From: Phoronis australis
Lineage: Eukaryota > Phoronida > Phoronidae
Assembly: GCA_002633005.1 (NCBI GenBank)
Contig: NMRA01000851.1
Coordinates: forward strand, 83,263-121,172
Direction: 5' to 3'
Length of the DNA stretch: 37,910 nucleotides
Under the pieces are notes generated by a model that was not told the origin of the DNA, made no database searches, and saw nothing but the letters and a program-made list of their open reading frames with translations. This document shows positions 28,709-37,910 of the stretch, piece by piece. Every line of letters starts with the position of its first letter. Positions within the stretch are counted from its first letter, which is position 1. Both the position numbers and the translations under genes were made by a program.

Positions 28709-31700
28709 GTAGAAGTTAGACGCAGCACTGCTAGGAAGAAGCATAATATCTTGATTTACCGTAATTTGCAGAGGCTCTTTCTTCAGTTGCCCAAAATTTC
28801 ATTCTTCACCAATATGAAAAATCCAAACGCACGGCGACTCCACTCTCACTTTTTAGATTATCAGTCAAAATGTCTTATCTGACATGATGCCATTTTGAAA
28901 TTTTTTATTTATTTTGACATTACTCGAGTAAAAACGTCTATGCAAACATTCAGTTGTCCAGAAATTATTTTCCAGTTAGACGTTAGACATTATCATACAG
29001 CCAGGTGACTGTAGCTAAAGCAGGTGAGGAATTATTTTTACAGTACATGTAAGTTTCACAAGTTGGGATTTGTAATGTTTTCGCATCTCTTGTTCATGTA
29101 CTGTTCACAATTACGTGTACAAACTATGTTCATGTTTCAGCAACTTTCACTTCTCGTTGTTTAAACAGTACATGTAGCTGTCTTTCGTCCACGTTTCCAC
29201 AGAAATCTTTTACTTACCATGTTTCTCCGGCGCCCAAGGAAACATTACGTTGATAAATATCTTTCCTGTTTACCGATCACCTGTAATTACATTGTAACGC
29301 TTGTTTTATGTATGTTTTGCACTTTATACCACGTGAAAATGACCTAAGTTGTTTTTATAAACACTTCTGGGCGAAGATACTTCATAACTGTGAACTTTCC
29401 ATAAACCACGTTTCTTGCTAATACATGTAAAACGGGATAACGTAAAACCAAGCAAAATCACGCATCAACGCGAAAGGCGACTGTTTCACTAGTGTGCTCG
29501 AAACTAGCTTATCAGCTCTGCCTAACAAAATGGCGGTCATTGAAATGTTGGTCGGTAAGGTTGGAATGTTGAATTGTGGGATGTAATTCGTAAATCATAG
29601 GATATAGTTCACTGTGTCCGTTCCATAATCAAAGATTTCTTACCACATGTTCAAAGGTGTCAATGTACATTTTTGTCACAACTAAAACATCATTTTGAAA
29701 AAAATTAACAAGTTTTTGGATCAAACGAAATACGACTTGTTGTAAATTAATTCCTTGTCGTTTGGAATTTTTTTGCACTTTTGACATTAGCTTCGAAATT
29801 CGTTGATATTATTTACCTTTACGTCATCGTTATAAGGATATTTCAGACATGCTCTGCAACTGTCAAGAATATTAAAACAGTGAAGTACCATCTTCTTGTT
29901 GTACGAACATCTTGCAATAGTGGTTTTCCTTTAGAAGATCAAAGCAATTAACCAGCCCCGAAGACGCACTTTGTTCGAGGTACGCAACATTATATGTGGT
30001 TGCTGAACTCTGCCATAACTACTCGTACTAATAAAGTGCATTCGTTTCCGGCAATAATTTCCATGGCGGTGCAAGGAAATCTTTGAATGACGATTTCCGC
30101 TGGAAGATTAAAGTATTACTAAGAGCAAGAGCAGTTTTCCTTTGAAATATCACATAAAATCACCAAAAACACTAGATCACCTACTAATAGAAATAGAAAT
30201 GACACTTATTACCTGTACGCTCTATCCAAACAGCCGAGAAACGATCCCCCCCCCCCCACCCCCATACATATTTATAGAACGATCAACCGAAAATGTTTGC
30301 TTTCGAATATCTAACTAAATAAAATGCGACATTTCACGCTTGGAATACATACTCACCAACGCAACTCAACAGTATCAGAACGACTGCACTACCTTCGCCA
30401 AACTCAACTCATAAAGCCTAAGAAATGAAGAAGTATAGTTCTCAATTACCTGTTCACGCTTTCGTCAAATCCAGCACACACGCTCTCTCTCTCAATCATT
30501 TTTAACATCGGTTTGGATTTCAGAATAGAACGTCGATCAATTTACAGTTTATTAGAGCTTGCAAATTGGTCCTTTGTACCTGTCGTTTTTATCTCAGACG
30601 TGTCTGCTCGGTTATTCACGAAAGTAAATAGAGCTGTTTTTGTTTCTTCGATTTTAACTGACATCAGATTCAGCCAATGTCCTCGATACGTTATTTCTTA
30701 TCAGATTGTGAGATGGTTTTCAGGAAATTGTTCAACTCCAGCAGGTAGGCAGTTAAAGCGCGTAAGGAATTTAAAAATGTATATTTCATTGTCATAATCG
30801 CGCATTTTACGCATCGTGTTCTGCGGCTGGTATTTTGTTCGTGCTACTGCAATAGTACCTCAGTGAAAACCGTTAACGTAAATAACTTTGTGTTCAGTCA
30901 GAGTGTTTTAACAATAATGGTTGTACAAAGCAGTTGGTTGACAAAACAGTTTCAATTATTTTGTTTAGCTTGTTCGAGACGATAATGAACAGTTACTGTG
31001 TTCCCTGTATCTTGTGCGCCATTGTGCAATGAATACGCTGTTACGTGTACACTAGACTTAGATGACAGTTACATGTATAAGCACACATTTATTTCTTGAC
31101 TTGCCTCAATTGGGAAAGCATACATATATTATAGATTTATGATTCATATACATGTAATTTTAGAGATTATTTGTCCGTTTCAATTCAGTTAGAAAATTCA
31201 TAAAACCGACTTTAACGCAAGTTGGTTTGGTCAAAGCTTTTAAGCTTAGAATAAAGAATAATCTTTCAACACAATTTCAAATGCTTTCAAGCATAACTAA
31301 ACTTAAGCATAAGTTTTTTCTTTTTCTTCGATTTTTATTCTTGGCGGTTGGAACAATAAGGTTTGCGATAGTGAGTTTCAGCTACCTCGCACATTTTGGG
31401 GTACTCACTCAACTACAGCCACCTGTTGTGATTTCCGCGGAAACGCGGTCCATTTAAAAAAATGACAATATTTGTATTAAAATAATGTTAACACAAACAG
31501 GGCTGGATGTTACGAAATGCTTACATTTTACATGTAGTGATGTCTTTCGACTGACAAAACTCATCCTTTGTTCTCAATTGGTGGAAGTAAAGGACCGAAT
31601 ATCTTAAAGCATTTTTGTCTGAATATTTTTGATTGTCGATGCGCATACATGTACTTCACAAATGAATTCCAAAGTCTGAAAAAATCTCAAACTTGTATTC

Positions 31701-34600
31701 AAAAATCAGCGTAGTACAGATTTCTCTAAACCATAATCAAAAAATCTTTTCGCATCAGTTTGCCTGCAGCTTAGAATTAATTATGTTAACGCATTTGATG
31801 CCTTAAACTTGAATATAAATGTTACCAAAGTGTCCTTTAACATAAAGCGCTCGGCAAAACAATAGCTGATCTCCAGTGATACGCATACTTCCGTTTTCAC
31901 AAACACTGGGTGGTAGAACTAGCTATTCTGATTGGTCAAAAAATCTCGCGTTTTCACGCAGATAAATCGACTTGATTTAAAGCTACAAAATCAAAATCGA
32001 TTATGCGCATGTACTAAAATTCCTCTTTGCAATCAATTGTTTGCATGAACTGCTTCACATCCTCAACTTATCGATTTGAACAAACAATTAATCATTATTA
32101 CGACTCTTAATTATATATTTTAAAGCTTAAAAGTATGTCTTTTTGATAACAATTCTTATATCTGATCAATGTCAATCCTTTAAATATTGACTGTTGACTT
32201 GGCGAGGTGGAGTCAAACGACAATTCACAGGTGAAATCGATTTCCTATCACTTCACTCGAGGGCTATTACCGCATTTATATCTCACGGTAAATTATGTTA
32301 TGGACACATTTAATCTGTCCAATTTCGTTCGTTTAAGATACACATGTATGTGTACCGTTTTAGCGCGCTTTGCAGACTTTCGGAAAAGCCTCACTTGATG
32401 TGATTCCTGTAAAATCTGGGACTCAGAAATTTGCTTTCCTCGAAATGTTCAAGTTGTTCATTTTTTTTTAATGCGGAAGGGTGCCCAGAGTGTAGATCTA
32501 CAGTTTACTCGACAACTATTTCTCACAAGTAGACCATTTACTCCGTGCATTTAAGTTTTACATGTACATGTACGTTCATTAAGGCAGCTCTAGCAATGCG
32601 AACTCCCTCTGAGTCAGGCAGGGTCGCGTTCCAAAGGCCTACTGTACGACACTCGCGATATAAGCTAGTGTGGCCACGTGCTTCGGTTATAATGCATGGT
32701 CATACGGGTATTTCACGAAGCCTTGAGAACGCGTTATTTCGCTTCTCTCACAGGAAATTTAGATTGGCGTTCGTATTACATGTACAATCGGCCTCGGTAC
32801 ATGCGGGTATACGTAAGTGAGAAGGCTTGGGTTTCTTTTTCTGATGCAAACAAATCTAAGTTTGCATTTTTTATTGAACCCGCATAGATCACTGGGTGAC
32901 AAATTAGTCATCGTCGATCGGTTGAGTAATGTAGTGATACACGTATGTGTGGGTACATGGATACTAATGCAGCCTGTGTGATAAAAACTATAACTTTGAT
33001 AAAAAGGACCTCGACACCAATGAGAGCCGCGCCGCCGGACATAACACGGACGTGGAAGGACTACTCGCTATACTTTCTACCTAGAACTGCTTCCTTTGGA
33101 AAACGCTAAAACGCATTTAGGTCAATATTTATTGAAAGTCAGCTTTCAGTAAAAAACGATTAAACAGTCAACACTGAAATACAAGTGAATCGACGATAAT
33201 TCTCGTTTTTAACACTAAATTTTGTCAATCTCTGTGTCTTTTGACTAAACTTTCTTAGACTTACGCCATTAAGTTATGCCGCGACCCTAACTTCAAAAGC
33301 CCATGGGTGAAAATGGACAGACAGACAAGAACATCGACACCATCTTCGGCTCAAGAAAACGACGCGTTGGTTAATACTAAAATTGCGAATTCGAAAATGA
33401 AGCATGTACGCATTTCTTATGATTTCGGGTTACCGGCTCTTTCGACAACAATTCAAGATCGGATAGCAATATTTTTAAATCTCAAAGTGCTTCGCTTGAG
33501 ATGTCAACAATGACAGCTAAACATCGACGAAATGCGTCTTTTAAGTTCTTTTCGAACTTGAATTGTTGGTAAAAACAAACCAAAAACGCCACCCTGACCC
33601 TTAAAAAGCCAGTTTCAATAACACACACACGTGTACAGGTGCTGTTTGCGTAGTCCAGCATTGTATTTCGACGCCAAATTGTTCTAGCCTTGCGGTAGAG
33701 CACACGGCGAGTTTCCTATTTCTGTCACGCGTGATTTATTGGAAATCTCAAGTACACTCGATAGAAGTTTCCAATGAAGTGTTTGTATACGGCGTTTATC
33801 TCTTCAGACTAACACAACAACATTAAGTACAGTACGTTATGATCACGAGAATTGAGACTCACAGTCCATGACTTTTGTACTTCTCCTTGTTTCATAACAT
33901 TACCAAATAGCAAGAGATTAAATATGTTCTTTTCACCATTGGCTTATCGCTCTGTAAGTGAGCACATAAACTGTAGGCAATATGCATGCTACCTCATACA
34001 CGCTGTTGGTTTTGCCGTTGTTGCATCGATGTATCAGGATTCTATCCAAGCCCATTACACTGCATTTAAAATAAAGAACGTTTTCAAGAATTATTTTCCA
34101 CAAGTGTTTGGCACATGACAGTCCGGTTTTCAGTGTATATGCACCTCTTGTTAACTGGGTTTTTAGTAACTATTCTTAATTGTTTGGAATTTGCGTTGAT
34201 TAAGTTATTCGAAAATTGAAAACACGTCGTCATCTATCTTTTGGTAACAGACCAAGACCAAGTTTCAGACACATATAATTTTAAAATTCTTCTCTTGGGT
34301 TTTAAACATGTGTTAAGGGAAACGAGCGCATTCGCCTCATTTCGAAAATTGGCGCCTGGCTTACAATCGCGCCTACACGGTACTACAGTGTTGACAGTCA
34401 CTACAACTTCAACAATGGTTCATGCGTGTAATTCTGATCATTTTATATGCCACAAAAGTGATATTGCGAAACTTACCCCAATGTTACTTGAACCCAGAGG
34501 TGCCAGGTTGTATCCGTTGGTGGACGTCTATCAGAGTATATCTGCTCGTCACCTAACCGTGAAACTTGTATCAACATGAAGAGCTAAAAACCGGTAGGGG
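28709..34600. other. Upstream region of the TMC gene, no recognised gene
   Basis: About 6 kb 5' of the TMC start. It should hold the promoter and probably a non-coding first exon (acceptor-like tract just above 28720), but I could not place either. Short open frames (94 aa at 30513-30797, 91 aa at 32545-32820, 68 aa at 33307-33513, 112 aa at 34241-34579) have no recognisable domain. C12-A-C5 lies at 30246-30263. TACATGTA is frequent here (for example 28704, 29043, 29167, 31148, 31528, twice near 32560). Confidence 0.5.
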
Positions 34601-34601
34601 T

Positions 34602-34822
34602 GCGTGCAAAATCTGGGAGTCAACCGGCACTCGCGTTGCCCGTTGCAACAGTTTAACTGAAAAACAATCTGATAAGCGTCTTTTTCTTGAGTAATTCTCC
34701 ACCTTTTTTATCAAAGAAAAGTATGCCGTCGTTTTGAAAACAGTCGCTCGTTTCACGCGCACGCGCAAATTCCTAAGTTTTGCAACATCTCTCGGGAGAT
34801 GATGATAGCATCGCAGCAGCCG
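34602..34822 (+). repeat. Dispersed repeat copy C (partial)
   Basis: gtgcgtgcaaaatctgggag, gaaaaacaatctgata and catctctcgggagatgatga match the first part of copy B and the reverse of copy A. The rest of the element is absent or too diverged to see. Confidence 0.65.
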
Positions 34823-36600
34823 TCGTCAGGAGCCAAGAGTCGAAGAACATCGCATAAAGTCACGTCGTGACAATCGAGTGTCTGTTATTTTTAAATATCA
34901 GACACTTGATACAAATGTAAAATACCGTTTTTTTTTTGCTAAAATATCGACGAGTGAGATTTCGAGTCGGATCAAGGTAAACTCGTAGTCACAATTTATT
35001 ATAGAAATAATCTGTTTCTCGCACAATTTGGTCGCATCATATATCAATTTCGGGGAAAATAACGACCCGTTTATTTTAATTGTTTAATGTATTTCTTTGG
35101 GAATCATTGGTCCAAAACCGATTAAATTCGTGATTTGAAATTTGTTTTTGTTAGATCACGTATTGATGTCAGCAAATATTTTATTCAAGTTCAATACACA
35201 CGCCTGCAACCTCATATAAAACCAGACTAGCCACAATATTCGAAACCTCCCATAATCACGTTTGCGTACACTGATTTAAAAAATACCTACCTGTTCGCAG
35301 AGACCTTTACTTTAGCGCTCGAGATTGATACCCGTTTACAGCGCGAGAGTCAGTGCAACAATGAACCCTCCTTCAGCAACTCAGGTCTAGCTTCATTGAT
35401 GTAAAGATTGAAATTTAATATTTGCCAGTGAATACAATGCAGTAATTAATACGCTTCCTTAAGGAGGCGTTGTGAATATAAATTAAAAAAGTAGAGAAAT
35501 TGACATATGGCATGGGATCAGTGTTTCAAGTGTACACATAAAATCGCATAAAATATTTATCATGTCGTCTGCATTTTACACGCACGTGCCATCACGGGGA
35601 GATGGTTGCTAAGTGGAGAAACGAGGGCAATCTTAATTTTCCCGTTAAAGATGTTGGTTTAATGCGAACCATTTCACGCCATAGTTAAATACAAAAACTC
35701 GTGGAACTCGTTTCTCTACACTAACTAATCGATGAAACTAAAAATTCAGACACTGTTATTGAAAATGTGAAATATTTCTATTCATGAAGGGCCCCAATGC
35801 AACGCTACAGTCACTCAGTTGTACAAACATAACAGTGCATTTCTTGAGACTTCTAGAACACTCCTGAGGAAAGTTTAGCATGGAAACAGCCTGTACGTGT
35901 ACTTCGTAGCGCTCGCAAAGTCATGATATAGCAAAAGTTTTGATACCAAAGTTTTCGCATTAAATTATACAACATGCTGATACTCAGACCATTAACGTGC
36001 GATTACAATGGGTAGATTTGGTCGTTGTAGTTCTAAACAGGTTCGCCCAAAATGGCCCCTAGATTCGAGCAACAACCTCGAGTAAAAAAGAACCAGAGAT
36101 TTTGTGTAAAAGTATAGAGTGTAGATTCGAACTTTTAGAGGAAATGCCGGGAAATGAGAAAGTCATTTTTGTAAATCACAGTGTACTCGAAAAACATAAT
36201 AGAAACTTATCTCGAGTTCGCACGCCAAACGGGAAATGATAAACAAATTCGAGTTCCATTTCGAGTACAGGCCTACTCTGACGTGCATTCACATTTAACG
36301 TTTTGGACGTTGGATAAAACGTCCGATCTGGCTTCCAAATGGACAGCATATACCATACTGGCAGCTGAAGACGGAAGTAAACAGACAAAATACCGCTTTC
36401 CCGTCGTCATGGGGACAAGATTTGATAACACCAAAAATTACTCCCAATAACAAAAAAGCGGCACAATTTTAATAACATAATAGCCTACTCAACTTGTTAG
36501 CTTTCCTATTAATTCAGTACCCTTCAGTAGTATAGTAAGTCATTTAGGAGTCTTATTTTGAGGCTCCTCGGTCAGAGGTCATCCATTTGAAAGGAAAAGG
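34823..36600. other. No recognised gene
   Basis: AT-rich. The 89-aa plus-strand frame at 36181-36450 begins after an acceptor-like tcacag and has reasonable amino-acid composition, but I cannot match it to a family or find partner exons. Confidence 0.4.
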
Positions 36601-36615
36601 TCACGTGGTATAACT

Positions 36616-36681
36616 GCGATCGGAAGGGACACCATCCGTCCGGTAGGCAGATGGTGTCGCTTCCGATCGCCTACCAGACGG
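36616..36681. repeat. Two interleaved inverted repeats (A-B-A'-B')
   Basis: Arm A gcgatcggaagggacaccat (36616-36636, one base more) pairs with A' (36650-36670) at 20 of 21 positions. The 13-nt loop and its border, ccgtccggtaggc (36636-36648), pairs with gcctaccagacgg (36669-36681) at 12 of 13. The order is that of an H-type pseudoknot. An E-box core CACGTG is at 36602-36607 and two CRE-like half sites (atgacgtta, atgacgtaa) follow within 35 bp. Confidence 0.85.
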
Positions 36682-36714
36682 GTGTGTCAATGACGTTACA
36701 CCTCATGACGTAAT

Positions 36715-37910
36715 ACATGTAGGTTTAATTGGTTAGAGAAACAGCTCGATGCCCGTTTTGCGGCTCCTAGCAACGGATCGAGAATCGAAACAAAAGAGGG
36801 ATGATAATAACAAAACGTGAATTACCTTAGTTCGTGTGCGCCGACTGTCGTGTATATTGTGTGTTCTGTCTCATCAAAAACAAAGGCGTATACAAAAGGG
36901 GATAACCACCCAACCCAACAACAGATGTCGCGTAAAGTCTAACCCAGGCCCCGACGGTACTGAGCGAATCGTACTCATATAATAAGAAGCGACCTGCTAA
37001 CACAGAACATAAAACCGATAGCGTTTAAACGTGTATTAATGACAAACCAACACTACAAAAATCATACGAATAAAAACCTTTGAAAAGGAACAGCTATTTT
37101 TAAAGTCATTTTGTTATTCAGGTCCCGAGGGCGGATTGGCATGGGGGGATGTAATATTTGGTACAACTGAATGTGTGGAAATAACAGGTAATACATGTTT
37201 GGGGAAAAGAGCATGGTGAGGTAATTCTTAACCTTCAAGAAGTCCCTCCAAGTTGATTTCATGAAACTGTTTTGCTACTTGTATCAATTGTAAAAAAACA
37301 AAAATATATTACATTTTCCGAATTCACAGTGACTGAATAGTCTTAACTCATGCCTTGAAATGTTGCAAGTCGTTATAAATTCAAATGACTGCCATTTTTG
37401 TGAAAATTGCATTGATGATGGTGCCTTACGATTTGTAATTACTCTTAAACAACAGAAAGATTATCCATCATTTTTAAATGACCCAAGTCTTCATATCTTC
37501 TATTAGAAGGAAAACGGTTCCCTCAACCTTAGGCTAGAAGTATGCTTGACAGACTCATGAACCTGTAATCTGAGTTTAAAATTGCTGAAAGTATCAAAAT
37601 TAAAAAGGCTTGAAAGGTTTGAAGTTGTCTCAAAAAACTTGTATATTTTACAGACAAGTGATGCGTTTAAAGAATTGTAATGGCTAAGGATAAAGAATAA
37701 AGACAATTTTATGCAATACTCATTATATACACCCTTGGTTTCTAAAAATAGTAATTATTTACTTTTATGTGAAACTGTAGACCAATCACCATATATTTTT
37801 GAAAAACAGGGATAACATTTTTGATCCAATCTGTAGTACTTAATTATTCATATTTCAATATTTGTTCCAGGTTCAGTGACATTTTAAGGCCACTTCAAGC
37901 TGTATCATAG
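36715..37910. other. No recognised gene
   Basis: AT-rich sequence with short open frames only, to the window edge. Confidence 0.5.

Noticed and set aside
36181-36450. 89-aa plus-strand frame after an acceptor-like site
   Set aside because: Composition is reasonable but I cannot match it to a family or find partner exons, so I left it unannotated.

Overview
The window is intron-rich, AT-rich nuclear DNA from an animal, probably a marine invertebrate. The evidence is one large gene of a metazoan channel family split by many GT-AG introns of roughly 0.2-1.7 kb, plus dispersed repeats, decayed transposon-type genes, microsatellites, one ambiguous base (N at 10301), and a striking excess of the palindromic octamer TACATGTA. 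I cannot name the species. There is no sign of bacterial-style operons, CRISPR arrays or rRNA.

The centrepiece is a complete minus-strand gene for a transmembrane channel-like (TMC) protein of the TMC1/2/3 type, the family that forms the mechanotransduction channel of vertebrate hair cells. By matching reading frame, splice phase and family similarity I assembled 22 coding exons from the ATG at 28704 down to the stop at 10447. The exon lengths sum to 2850 nt (949 codons plus stop) with every intron phase compatible. The protein has an acidic, Ser-rich N-terminal tail, the family's PWSMRKKL and TPWE motifs, ten hydrophobic segments, the CWETMVGQ signature, the Cys-rich WDLE element and a basic, helical C-terminal tail.

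The left flank (1-10.4 kb) holds no intact gene that I recognise. It carries decayed minus-strand coding remnants: a THAP-type zinc finger at the edge, a GIY-YIG nuclease C-terminus of the kind seen in Penelope-like retroelements (3.9-4.46 kb), and a standalone domain like the zinc-binding C-terminal 'ballast' of P2X7 receptors, broken by a stop and a frameshift (5.49-5.88 kb). There are also tandem duplications, a tRNA-like SINE fragment, and a CRE/octamer/TATA cluster at 1.7 kb.

A dispersed non-autonomous repeat of about 550 bp occurs at 2.9-3.45 kb, twice head-to-head inside a TMC intron (12-12.75 kb), and in part at 34.6 kb. The right flank (28.7-37.9 kb) lies upstream of the TMC gene, shows no recognisable gene, and contains an unusual pair of interleaved inverted repeats at 36.6 kb.
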